In this document: piece after piece, positions 35,535 to 44,727 of the stretch
How the letters are laid out: every line of letters starts with the position of its first letter
Position numbering within the stretch: position 1 is the stretch's first letter
From: UBA1413 sp037447215
GTDB lineage: Bacteria > Bacteroidota > Bacteroidia > Bacteroidales > Prolixibacteraceae
DNA: 64,000 nt
Direction of reading: 5' to 3'
Assembly (NCBI GenBank): GCA_037447215.1
Contig: JBBIHB010000001.1
Coordinates: forward strand, 191,840 to 255,839
Position numbers and translations under genes: made by a program
Notes under the pieces: generated by a model
What the model was told of the DNA's origin: nothing
The model's input: only the letters and a program-made list of their open reading frames with translations
The model's database searches: none

Positions 35535-37619
35535 TTGAACAGGTTAAGAAAAAATATTGAAGATTTGATATCCGCATTTCAAGGGAAAAAAACCGAAGAA
35601 GAAAATACTCTTTTTGGACTTAAGGCAGTTGCCACAACTGGTCTGGCTTTTTCGGGCCTTGTCATGTTGTTTAAATTGCTGTTCAGGCCAGAAATCGGGA
35701 ATCTCATTGCCGATATTTCGGTACTGGTTATGTTTTTGGGGATGTTGTATTTTACTAACCAGAAGAAATTAAATCTTGCCCTTAACCTGATATTTCTTGT
35801 ACCGATAATAATATATCTCTATTATCATGCCGAATTCAGCAACAATGCACCACCAGCAGAAACCATATATTATACCCTTTGGTGGTATATAGCCGGAACC
35901 GTTGTACTGACCTATTTCTCGCCTATAAATTTCAGGTTTGTCTTGTTTATGATCAGCGGCATTGCAACACTGCTATTTCATATTGCAGAAGCCGATATGC
36001 TGGATCAACTCTTTTCATTTAATCAGGTTTTTGCTACTAACCCTATAATTGCCCTGAATTTTGTCTATGCAACGGCAATAATGATCCGGTTAAGTTTCGA
36101 CAATCGCTTCCGAAAAAGCCGTGAAGAGCAGGTAGCAATCGAACGTCAGATGAATGAGATTTTTCAGACGGTCAAGCAACCTCTTGCACAAATAACTGCC
36201 GAACGCGATCAGGATGGGAATATTACCCGGCTTGCCATTGCCAAAGTCAACCACGCTTTCGAATCGCAATTCAGGATAACTTTCCAGGAAACACAGAACC
36301 AGGAACTGAATTATCTTTTCAGGTTTATATTCCGGAACAATACCAACTGGAACGATTTGTTTATTATTAACCCCAAACAGCAAAGCGAAATTTATTCACC
36401 TTATCACGACAAATGGTACAATATCCATATTTTATGGTTCAACCAGTATAATTGTACTTGTGTTTTTTATGATATTACACAGGAAAAGAAAGAAATCAAA
36501 AAGTTACAGGAAACGCGCGACCGTTATCTTGCATTACTTGAAGCCATACCCGACATATTTTTCGTGATTGACAGAGAGGGAACATTCGATGATATTGTGT
36601 TCAAAGGCCAGGCCGATTTGCACATGGACGCAGCCAATGTTATCGGGAGTACAATTTTCGATGTTGGATTTCCGGAGAGTATGGCCCGGAAAATATTTGA
36701 ATGTATCCACAAAGCAATCGACAAGAATACCATTGAAACCATTGAATACTCAATGGAAGTTAACCAAACCACCCTTCTTTTCGAAATGCGTATTGCACGT
36801 CTAAACAACAATGCGGTCATTTCAATCGCACGTGATATCACACGCAGGAAAAAGGCCGAAATTGAGCTTGAACATGCAAAAACAAGGGCCGAAGATGCTG
36901 TTGCGCTTAAATCGAGGTTCCTGGCAAATTTATCGCACGACATCCGGACGCCGATGAACATCATTATGGGTTTAACAAAGATGCTTGCCGAACATGGGGT
37001 TTCAGATTATGAAAAAGAGGAATTTATCAACGATATTTCGGCACATGGACACCAGTTGCTCACCATGATCGACAACACCATTCATCTTTCGAAAATAGAA
37101 ACCAATACCCTGGAAGTTAAATTTTCCTACAGCAATATTCATCAACTTTTAAGGGACCTTTATAACCAGTTTTTTCCCCTTCTGCCCGACAACCGGGAAC
37201 TCACATTCAAGATGGTTACTGCAATCCACCACGATGAGGTGGGTTTCGAAACCGATCCAAACCTTTTAAAAGAAAGCCTGCAAAAACTTATTGACAATGC
37301 CATACGTTTCACCGATGAGGGTGCCATCTCATTTGGTTATACTTACAAAAACGCAGCTACAGTTGAGTTTTTTGTAGAAGATACCGGACCGGGTATCCCC
37401 GATGACGAAAAGGAGAACATTTTCAGCAGGTTTTATGTAATTGAAAAAGACCGGCTGGCCAAGAAAAGCGGATCTGGAATCGGGCTTTCTGTTGCACAGC
37501 ATTTTGTTGCCCTGCTAGGAGGCGAACTCAAACTCGACTCCAGGCCGGGCAAAGGTTCAAGGTTCTGGTTCGAATTGCCATTACAAAACCCTAAAGGTTT
37601 TATGAGGATTATTTCGTGA
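35535..37619 (+). CDS. Membrane-bound PAS sensor histidine kinase
   Basis: The frame opens with TTG at 35535 (no suitable ATG nearby); the product has 694 residues. About six hydrophobic segments (residues 30-190) form a membrane sensor. A coiled stretch, two PAS-like domains (about 210-320 and 330-440), a HisKA dimerisation domain with His468 in LANLSHDIRTPMN, and an ATPase domain follow (N-box LIDNAIRFTDEG, G1 VEDTGPGIPDDE, G2 GSGIGLSVAQHF). No receiver domain is fused and no response regulator lies nearby, so this is an orphan kinase. The 3' end overlaps valS by 11 bp convergently. The signal is unknown. Confidence 0.88.
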   Translation: MNRLRKNIEDLISAFQGKKTEEENTLFGLKAVATTGLAFSGLVMLFKLLFRPEIGNLIADISVLVMFLGMLYFTNQKKLNLALNLIFLVPIIIYLYYHAEFSNNAPPAETIYYTLWWYIAGTVVLTYFSPINFRFVLFMISGIATLLFHIAEADMLDQLFSFNQVFATNPIIALNFVYATAIMIRLSFDNRFRKSREEQVAIERQMNEIFQTVKQPLAQITAERDQDGNITRLAIAKVNHAFESQFRITFQETQNQELNYLFRFIFRNNTNWNDLFIINPKQQSEIYSPYHDKWYNIHILWFNQYNCTCVFYDITQEKKEIKKLQETRDRYLALLEAIPDIFFVIDREGTFDDIVFKGQADLHMDAANVIGSTIFDVGFPESMARKIFECIHKAIDKNTIETIEYSMEVNQTTLLFEMRIARLNNNAVISIARDITRRKKAEIELEHAKTRAEDAVALKSRFLANLSHDIRTPMNIIMGLTKMLAEHGVSDYEKEEFINDISAHGHQLLTMIDNTIHLSKIETNTLEVKFSYSNIHQLLRDLYNQFFPLLPDNRELTFKMVTAIHHDEVGFETDPNLLKESLQKLIDNAIRFTDEGAISFGYTYKNAATVEFFVEDTGPGIPDDEKENIFSRFYVIEKDRLAKKSGSGIGLSVAQHFVALLGGELKLDSRPGKGSRFWFELPLQNPKGFMRIIS

Positions 37620-40202
37620 TCGCCTTAATCCGCTCTTCAAGAACTTTTATCCGGGCTTCGGCATCCGATTGTTTAATCCTCTCTTTATCGACTACAACCG
37701 CAGGCGCACTGGAAACAAATTTTTCATTTCCGAGTTTTCTCAATACCGAAATCAAAAAACCTTTGGTGTATTCAAGTTCCTGGCAAAGCTTACGCACCTC
37801 TTCTTCATAGTCAATATGATCGGCCAGTTGCACATAATAGTTGGTCGATTTTACCCTGAACGATGCCGCTCCTTTGACTTCGCTGTCAATTATTCTGACC
37901 CGGGAAATATTTCCAAGCCTCGAAATAATCGGGTTTAGTTCCGCTATATATCCTTTTTCCCCAGGTTGAACAAAGAGTTCGAGCGGATCCTTAATAGGCA
38001 CCGAATTCTCAAGCCTAATTTTCCTGATTCCTGAAATTGCTTCTTTGACATTTTCAAACGCACCAAGACATTCATCATCAAACCGCCGAAGTTCGGGCAT
38101 TTGTGAAACCATTATGCTTTCACCAGGCTTTCGATTGACAAGCAATTGCCATATTTCTTCGGTAATAAAAGGCATAAATGGATGCATCAGCCGCAATAAC
38201 TGATCAAATAGGTGAACCACCTCATTATAGGTTTTCGCAGCCAGCCGGAGAACTCGTCGCGAACCGTTGTATAAACCAGCATCAGAGCATCCGATATCCT
38301 GAATTTTTCAAAATGATCGGTAAGTATTTGATTCACCTCGCTCAACTTATGGTTAAACCAGTTAAGGGCAAGTTTCGAATGTTCGGGTTGAACCAGGTTT
38401 TCGGAAACTTCCCAGTTTTTTACCAGGCGGAATGCGTTCCATATTTTTGTTGCGAACCCGGCACCCTGTTGAGGCAAGCTTTCATCGAATAAAAGGTCGC
38501 CACCAGCAGGGGAACAAAGTAACATTCCTACTCTAACCCCATCGGCACCAAATTTCTCGATTAAATCGAGCGGATCGGGTGAGTTTCCCAATGATTTCGA
38601 CATTTTACGCCCAAGCTTATCGCGCACCATTCCGGTATAATACACATTTTTAAAAGGAAAATCATTTCTATATTCGTATCCGGCAATAATCATACGGGCA
38701 ACCCAGAAAAAAATGATATCAGGAGCTGTTACCAGATCGCTGGTCGGGTAATAATACCGGATTTCCGCATTATCGGGTTGGTTTATACCATCAAATACCG
38801 AAATGGGCCATAGCCAACTACTGAACCATGTATCGAGTACATCTTCATCCTGGTGCAGATCGCTTAAGGCAAGATTTTCATTACCGGTTTTCTTCCGGGC
38901 AAGGATAAGCGCTTCCCCTGGTGTGGCAGCAACCACAAAACTGCCATCATGAAGGTAATAAACGGGAATACGGTGCCCCCACCACAACTGGCGACTGATA
39001 CACCAATCTTTGATGTTTCCCATCCAGTGGCGGTAAATATTTTTGAACTTCGGAGGGTAAAACCGTATGTTATCGTTCATCACATTTTCGAGAGCAGGGA
39101 CAACAAGCTCCCCCATTTTCAGGAACCATTGAGCTGAAAGTTTAGGCTCAATAACTACATCGGTACGCTCAGAATAACCAACTTTATTCACATAATCTTC
39201 GACAAGGGCTATGTTACCGGCTTTTTCCAATTCGAGAACAATCTTCTCCCTGACTACGAACCTATCTTCACCAACAAATAAATTTACATTTGAGCTTAAT
39301 GTGCCATCATCATTGAAAATATCAATAAATTCGAGGTTGTGCTTTAATCCGAGGTTATAATCGTTTACATCGTGCGCGGGCGTTACTTTCAGGCAGCCGG
39401 TTCCGAACTCCATATCAACATATTCGTCCTGAATAACCGGAACCCTCCGATTGATCAATGGAACCAATACTCTTTTCCCTACCAGATGGCCAAAGCGCGG
39501 ATCTTCGGGATGCACACAAACGGCCGTATCGCCAAGTATGGTTTCAGGACGGGTGGTGGCTATGGTTACAAACTGGTTTTCATTGTCTTCAACCCGGTAT
39601 TTCAGGTAATAAAGTTTCGACTGCACTTCCTTGTAAATTACCTCTTCGTCTGACAGTGCTGTTTTTGCCTGTGTATCCCAGTTAACCATACGTACACTAC
39701 GGTAAATAAAACCTTTATTGAATAGGTCAACAAAAACATTGATTACAGAATCGCTGCGCTGGCTGTCCATGGTAAATGCCGTACGTTCCCAATCGCACGA
39801 TGCACCAAGTTTCTTCAATTGCTCGAGGATGATCCCACCATGCTTATGGGTCCATTCCCAGGCATGCTCAAGAAATTCATCGCGGCTGAGGGAAGTTTTT
39901 TCGATTCCAGCCTCACGGAGTTTATTCACAACTTTCGCTTCGGTAGCTATTGATGCATGGTCGGTTCCGGGCACCCAACAGGCATTTTTGCCCGTCATGC
40001 GTGCACGGCGTATCAGTATGTCCTGAATGGTATTGTTCAGCATGTGCCCCATGTGGAGTACGCCGGTGACATTGGGTGGAGGTATTACAATGGTATAGGG
40101 CTCACGGTCATCTGGTTCAGAATGAAAGAGGTTATTTTCCATCCAATAGCTGTACCACTTACTTTCAACATCGGCCGGATTATATTTGCTGGCAATTTCC
40201 AT
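37609..40202 (-). pseudogene. valS: Valyl-tRNA synthetase, interrupted by a short internal deletion
   Basis: The frame from ATG 40202 carries the class I motif PPNVTGVLHMGHML, the editing domain and KMSKS (GRKMSKSLGNSPDP, near residue 537), then loses frame after DEFSGWL (about 38237-38242) and ends at 38187. A second frame picks up with KTYNEVVHLFDQLLRLMHP and runs through the anticodon-binding region and the C-terminal coiled coil to 37609. Compared with family members the segment between is about 14 residues short, so roughly 40 nt, not a multiple of three, are missing. An inverted repeat (TTCGC/GCGAA, arms 38259-38263 and 38234-38238 on the minus strand) flanks the junction. The enzyme is essential, so this needs confirmation. 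Confidence 0.85.
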
Positions 40203-40279
40203 GTAATTAATTCTTTAAGATTTTTCAATAATAAAGGCACAAAAATAATGGATAAAATGAAAATTGCCCGATATAAATA

Positions 40280-41770
40280 TTATCCCAGAAGCATTCCGAT
40301 AATGGTTGCCGACATCAGTGAAGTGAGAGTTCCAGCAATCAGGGCAGGAACGCCATATTTTGATAACAACACCCTTTTATTGGGCGCCAACGATCCAATT
40401 CCGCCAATCTGGATACCGATGGAAGCCACATTGGCAAAACCGCATAGCAGGTAAGTTGCCATTATTATTGATTTTTGTGAAGCGAAAACCCCTGCTGTTT
40501 TCATCTCGGCCAGGCTGATATAGCCAATGAACTCTGTCAGAATAAGTTTTTCTCCCAATAAACGGCCAACAAGAACAATATCGGCAGGCGTAATTCCGAT
40601 TAACCACATCAAAGGTGCAAATGTATAACCCAATAAAAACTGGAGCGATAAACCGGAATAACGTCCGTTGGTTGCTGTATTGATCAGGTCGTTCAGGGAA
40701 GTCCATTGCCCGATCTTTCCAACGATAAAATTGAACATTGCAATAAATGCAATAAAAGCCAACAACATAGCTGCCACATTCACAGCCAGCTTGACCCCTT
40801 CGCTGGTGCCATTGGTTATGGCGTCCAGAACATTGCTGCCGATTTTATCACGACTAACTTCGATATCTTTGTTTATTTCGGTATTAGGGGGTACAATCAT
40901 TTTTGAAAAAACAATAGCCGCAGGCGCAGCCATAACTGACGCGGTTAACAAGTGCTTGGCAAATTCGAGCCGCATAACCGGATCGTCGCCACCCAACATG
41001 GCAATATAAGCGGCCAATACACCACCTGCAAGTGTTGCCATACCGCCTGTCATTACAAGCAAAATCTCCGAATTACCCATTTTGGGCAGGTATGCTTTTA
41101 TCATCAAAGGGGATTCAGTTTGGCCAAGAAAAATATTTCCGGCTACTGACAGGGCTTCAGCTCCCGATATCCTCAAAAACTTGGTAAAAACCCATGCCAG
41201 GGCATAAACCACTTTCTGGATTATTCCCCAATAGAATAAAAGACTGGTTAATGCCGAAAAGAAAATAATTGTAGGAAGAACCTGAAAAAGGAAAATATAT
41301 CCATATGTATTGGTATCCATAAGACCCCCCAGCAGGAATTCACTTCCGGCTTTTGTAAAATCAAGGATTTTCACAAATATATGACCGGCAAATTCGAACC
41401 CTCCCCTTATGAATGGTACATATAACACCCCAACAGCCAGGACAACCTGAAATGCAAGACCTGTAAAAACCGTTTTCCATGGAATATGTTTCCGGTTATG
41501 GCTGAGCAGGTATCCAAGCAAAAGTAAAATGAACATCCCTAATAACCCCCGGAAAAGTGTGATAATTGAAAAGGGTTCTTCGGGTGTTTTACTCAGCAAC
41601 AACGACGAGGTAACAGGTTGTGCATCCGGGGTAACAACTTCAAGAGTGGCCGAATCAACCTTATTTCTCTGAAATGTTGAATCAATAAAAATCTCCTGAG
41701 CGGATGTTCCGGATACAATTGAAAAAATCAGAAAAAAGAATAACAGGGTATAACGCATAAATTTAATCAT
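40280..41770 (-). CDS. Concentrative nucleoside transporter (CNT/NupC family)
   Basis: This 496-residue protein has a signal-like first segment and a periplasmic stretch, then about nine membrane segments from residue 70. Family motifs are clear: GLAFQVVLAVGVLYVPFIRGG, FLGQTESPLMIKAYLPKMGNSE (the nucleoside- and Na-binding helix) and the C-terminal CGFANVASIGIQIGGIGSLAP. It imports nucleosides with sodium or protons. The bifunctional-nuclease gene lies 11 bp upstream on the same strand, a common Bacteroidota pairing. Nucleoside salvage kinases elsewhere in the window fit this. Confidence 0.92.
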   Translation of the reverse strand: MIKFMRYTLLFFFLIFSIVSGTSAQEIFIDSTFQRNKVDSATLEVVTPDAQPVTSSLLLSKTPEEPFSIITLFRGLLGMFILLLLGYLLSHNRKHIPWKTVFTGLAFQVVLAVGVLYVPFIRGGFEFAGHIFVKILDFTKAGSEFLLGGLMDTNTYGYIFLFQVLPTIIFFSALTSLLFYWGIIQKVVYALAWVFTKFLRISGAEALSVAGNIFLGQTESPLMIKAYLPKMGNSEILLVMTGGMATLAGGVLAAYIAMLGGDDPVMRLEFAKHLLTASVMAAPAAIVFSKMIVPPNTEINKDIEVSRDKIGSNVLDAITNGTSEGVKLAVNVAAMLLAFIAFIAMFNFIVGKIGQWTSLNDLINTATNGRYSGLSLQFLLGYTFAPLMWLIGITPADIVLVGRLLGEKLILTEFIGYISLAEMKTAGVFASQKSIIMATYLLCGFANVASIGIQIGGIGSLAPNKRVLLSKYGVPALIAGTLTSLMSATIIGMLLG

Positions 41771-41781
41771 AGGAATTTGAT

Positions 41782-42369
41782 TTATTTTTTCCGGCGCTTT
41801 ATTTCATCGCGAATTAGAGATGCCTTTTCATAATCCTCATTCTGAACAGCCTCAGTAAGTAATCCTTCAAGGTCGGAAAGGCTATACTTTTCATACATCG
41901 AATGGCCACGGCCTACAGAATCTTCGTCTCGATGAATTTTTGATGAACGTTCTTCGGTTATATCCAGCACAATTCCAGCTTTATGAAGTATATCTTCAGT
42001 GGAATAAATCGGACACCTGAATCTCAGTGCAAGGGCAACTGCATCAGAAGTGCGCGAATCAACACTGATTTCCTTGCCATCCATTTCAAACAGCAGTTCG
42101 GAATAGAAAATCCCTTCTTCCAGTTTATGTATTACCACCTCGATCAGCGCAATTTCAAATGCGATGGCAATATTCTTAATCAAGTCATGAGTAAGAGGCC
42201 TTGGTGGTTTTAATCCTTCGAGTTGGATTGCAATGGCCTGTGCCTCAACCGGTCCGATAATGATGGGTAATCTGCGGTCACCATTTTCTTCAGCCAGCAC
42301 CAGCGCGTATGCGCCAGTTTGAGTCTGACTCACCGATAAGCCTAAGATATTAAGTTTAACCTTCTGCAT
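41782..42369 (-). CDS. Bifunctional nuclease family protein with UvrB/UvrC-motif tail
   Basis: The 195-residue protein has the DUF151/BFN domain (residues about 1-130: LPIIIGPVEAQAIAIQLEG, then SRTSDAVALALRFRCPIY) followed by a UvrB/UvrC-interaction motif (LEGLLTEAVQNEDYEKASLIRDEI). BFN proteins have been described as nucleases in plants; the bacterial role is not settled. The gene is upstream of the nucleoside transporter with 11 bp between them. Length is typical for Bacteroidota members. Confidence 0.88.
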   Translation of the reverse strand: MQKVKLNILGLSVSQTQTGAYALVLAEENGDRRLPIIIGPVEAQAIAIQLEGLKPPRPLTHDLIKNIAIAFEIALIEVVIHKLEEGIFYSELLFEMDGKEISVDSRTSDAVALALRFRCPIYSTEDILHKAGIVLDITEERSSKIHRDEDSVGRGHSMYEKYSLSDLEGLLTEAVQNEDYEKASLIRDEIKRRKK

Positions 42370-42548
42370 AATAAATGCCTCGCCTGTAAGTAATCAAATA
42401 ATTAAAATTCTGACAATTATGATCTGAAACAACCATTCTTGGCGGTATAAAATTAATTGAAAAATCAGGCTATCCCAATTTTTGACTGTTTTTTTCGTGC
42501 AGGCTGATTGTTCCAACATGAAATTATCTGAAATTTATGGGTGTTGGA

Positions 42549-42579
42549 TTTGGTTATGAATTGAAAATGACTACTTTTG
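42549..42579 (+). promoter_or_regulatory. Consensus Bacteroidota promoter for rplU-rpmA
   Basis: TTTG at 42549-42552 and TACTTTTG at 42572-42579 are separated by exactly 19 nt, a perfect match to the Bacteroidota -33/-7 consensus. Transcription should start near 42586, giving an 80-nt leader before rplU. Confidence 0.8.
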
Positions 42580-42600
42580 CAATCCCAAAATTGGGTTCGT

Positions 42601-42639
42601 TCAGGCTGATAAGTGAAAACAGGTGGGTTTTCCGCCTGA
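42601..42639 (+). promoter_or_regulatory. Candidate structured leader of rplU with two mutually exclusive stems
   Basis: The 3' arm CCGCCTGA can pair in two ways: with CAGGTGG (42620-42626; partner 42632-42638, 5-nt loop, one G-U) or with TCAGGC (42601-42606; partner 42634-42639). Only one can form at a time. This resembles ribosomal-protein leaders that autoregulate, but no match to a named motif was established. Confidence 0.4.
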
Positions 42640-42668
42640 CGGGCAAAACTATAAAACGAAAAATTTTT

Positions 42669-42980
42669 ATGTACGCAATTGTTGATATTGCTGGACAGCA
42701 ATTTAAAGTTCAAAAAGGCAAAAAAGTATTTGTACACAGGCTTGCAGCCGCCGAAGGGTCGTCAGTTGAATTCGACAAAGTGCTGTTGGTAGAGAATGAA
42801 GGCAATGTATCGGTTGGTACTCCCGTATTGGAAGGAGCCAAAGTTACTGTCAAAGTCGTTGAACATACCAAGGGTGATAAAGTACTTATTTTCAAAAAGA
42901 AAAGAAGGAAGAGTTATCAAAAAATGAATGGGCACCGGCAATCTTTTACTCAGGTACTCATCGAAGAAATTGTTGGATAA
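42669..42980 (+). CDS. rplU: 50S ribosomal protein L21
   Basis: The ATG at 42669 (MYAIVDIAGQQFKVQKGKKV) is the family start; a longer open frame to 42537 includes the promoter and is not coding. The product has 103 residues, with the conserved VFVHRLAAAEGSSVEFDKVL and the RNA-binding tail KKKRRKSYQKMNGHRQ. It binds 23S rRNA near L20. It is cotranscribed with rpmA, 16 bp downstream. Confidence 0.97.
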   Translation: MYAIVDIAGQQFKVQKGKKVFVHRLAAAEGSSVEFDKVLLVENEGNVSVGTPVLEGAKVTVKVVEHTKGDKVLIFKKKRRKSYQKMNGHRQSFTQVLIEEIVG

Positions 42981-42996
42981 TTAAAATTTTAAGACC

Positions 42997-43275
42997 ATGG
43001 CTCATAAGAAAGGTGTAGGTAGTTCGAAAAACGGACGCGAATCGGAAAGCAAACGACTTGGCGTCAAAATATTTGGCGGCCAATTTGCAAAAGCGGGAAA
43101 TATACTTGTTCGCCAAAGGGGAACAAAGCATCATCCGGGCGAAAATGTTGGTATTGGTAAAGATCATACCTTATTTGCCCTTGTAAACGGAACAGTTGTT
43201 TTTAGCAAAAAGAAAGACAACAGGTCATATGTATCGGTTGAACCCATTGTTACTGTTGACGCTGCAAGCAATTAA
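42997..43275 (+). CDS. rpmA: 50S ribosomal protein L27
   Basis: The 92-residue protein begins MAHKKGVGSSKNGRESESKR, the conserved N-terminal tail that reaches the peptidyl-transferase centre, followed by LGVKIFGGQ and RQRGTKHHPGENVGIGKDHT. No processed leader like that of Firmicutes is present. The rplU-rpmA order is universal; a strong terminator follows after 39 bp. Confidence 0.97.
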   Translation: MAHKKGVGSSKNGRESESKRLGVKIFGGQFAKAGNILVRQRGTKHHPGENVGIGKDHTLFALVNGTVVFSKKKDNRSYVSVEPIVTVDAASN

Positions 43276-43314
43276 CCGATAGTTATTATACGAAAATCTG
43301 TTAATCGTAATTAT

Positions 43315-43346
43315 AAAATACCCCGGCAGCCAAGCCGGGGTATTTT
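43315..43346 (+). terminator. Rho-independent terminator after rpmA
   Basis: AAAATACCCCGGC (43315-43327) pairs with GCCGGGGTATTTT (43334-43346), a 13-bp perfect stem with a 6-nt loop and flanking A/T tracts. It works as a bidirectional-looking element, here ending the rplU-rpmA transcript. Confidence 0.92.
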
Positions 43347-43394
43347 AGTTTAAACCTTTTCGGTCCCAATTCTAAAATCGCAGGCAACTTTTCA

Positions 43395-43402
43395 TATTTT
43401 TG
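43395..43402 (+). promoter_or_regulatory. Bacteroidota -7 element for serS
   Basis: TATTTTTG matches TAnnTTTG, 51 bp before the serS start. No -33 TTTG is seen at the usual distance. Confidence 0.4.
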
Positions 43403-43453
43403 TACTCCCCACTTTAATAATTTGCATTAATTACAAATGAATTTAATACCGAT

Positions 43454-44725
43454 ATGCTGACATTAAAATATATTCAGGAAAAGCCAGGTGAAGTAATTGA
43501 AAAGCTGGCAAAAAGAAATTTCGATGCACGGGAAATTATAAATTCCATTTTGAAATTACTCGAAACGCGAAATCAGACACAAGTGCAGGCCGACAATGCC
43601 AAGGCTGAAATGAACCGTTTGTCCAAAGAAATAGGTATTTTGTTTAAAGATGAAAAAATTGCAGAAGCAAACCAGGCCAAGACCCGCAGCGTTGAATTGA
43701 AGGAAACCATCAGGCAGCTCGACCAGATTTTTACTGACATTGAAATACAGGTCCAAAATCTTCTGGTTTTGTTGCCCAATACACCCAATAAAGAAGTTCC
43801 TGCGGGTAAAGGCGCCGAAGATAATCAGATTATCCGCTCAGGAGGCCGTTTTCCTGAACTTACCGACGATGCACTTCCACACTGGGAACTTGCTGCCCGG
43901 TATAATCTGATCGATTTTGAGCTGGGTGTTAAGTTAACCGGGGCAGGCTTTCCTGTTTACAGGGGAAAAGGTGCGCAACTTCAGCGTGCCCTCATAAACT
44001 TCTTTCTAGATGAGGCACGCAGTATAGGTTACGAAGAAGTTCAGCCCCCTCTTATGGTAAATGAGGCATCGGGATTTGGCACCGGACAGCTCCCCGACAA
44101 AGAAGGCCAAATGTACCATGTAACCGAAGATAATTTTTATCTCATCCCCACTGCCGAAGTACCGGTTACCAATATTTACCGTGATGTGATTCTTGACGCA
44201 TCAGAACTTCCGGTGAAAAATTGTGCTTACAGCGCCTGTTTCCGACGAGAAGCCGGTTCGTATGGCAAAGATGTTCGTGGACTTAACCGCCTGCACCAAT
44301 TCGACAAAGTTGAAATTGTCCAGATTGCCCATCCCGATAATTCATATCAGGTTCTCGAAGAAATGGCCAGCTATGTGGAATCACTTGTGCAAAAGCTGGA
44401 ATTTCCTTACCGGATTTTGCGTTTGTGCGGGGGCGATATGGGCTTTACCTCTGCCATGACCTACGATTTCGAAGTCTGGTCGGCTGCCCAGAAAAAATGG
44501 CTCGAAGTGAGTTCGGTGTCTAATTTTGAATCGTTTCAGGCAAACCGGTTAAAGTTGCGGTATCGTGACGAAGCAGGAAAAAAGCCACAATTGGCCCATA
44601 CCTTGAATGGAAGCGCCCTGGCATTGCCACGAATTGTTGCCGCACTGCTCGAAAATAACCAATTCGAAGGCGGGATCAAAATCCCTGTGGCGCTCCAAAA
44701 ATGGTGTGGATTCGAAAAAATCTGA
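43454..44725 (+). CDS. serS: Seryl-tRNA synthetase
   Basis: The 423-residue protein has the N-terminal tRNA-binding coiled coil (about residues 30-105) followed by the class II core. Motif 2 is SACFRREAGSYGKDVRGLNR and motif 3 is LNGSALALPRIVAALLEN. The segment GTGQLPDKEGQMYHV is typical for bacterial SerRS. It charges tRNA-Ser with serine. A terminator separates it from rpmA. A GH26 gene starts 2 bp after its stop codon. Confidence 0.97.
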   Translation: MLTLKYIQEKPGEVIEKLAKRNFDAREIINSILKLLETRNQTQVQADNAKAEMNRLSKEIGILFKDEKIAEANQAKTRSVELKETIRQLDQIFTDIEIQVQNLLVLLPNTPNKEVPAGKGAEDNQIIRSGGRFPELTDDALPHWELAARYNLIDFELGVKLTGAGFPVYRGKGAQLQRALINFFLDEARSIGYEEVQPPLMVNEASGFGTGQLPDKEGQMYHVTEDNFYLIPTAEVPVTNIYRDVILDASELPVKNCAYSACFRREAGSYGKDVRGLNRLHQFDKVEIVQIAHPDNSYQVLEEMASYVESLVQKLEFPYRILRLCGGDMGFTSAMTYDFEVWSAAQKKWLEVSSVSNFESFQANRLKLRYRDEAGKKPQLAHTLNGSALALPRIVAALLENNQFEGGIKIPVALQKWCGFEKI

Positions 44726-44727
44726 AA

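Noticed and set aside
37609..40202. Programmed ribosomal frameshift in valS
   Set aside because: There is no slippery heptamer at the junction, and residues common to the family are missing, so a deletion explains it better.
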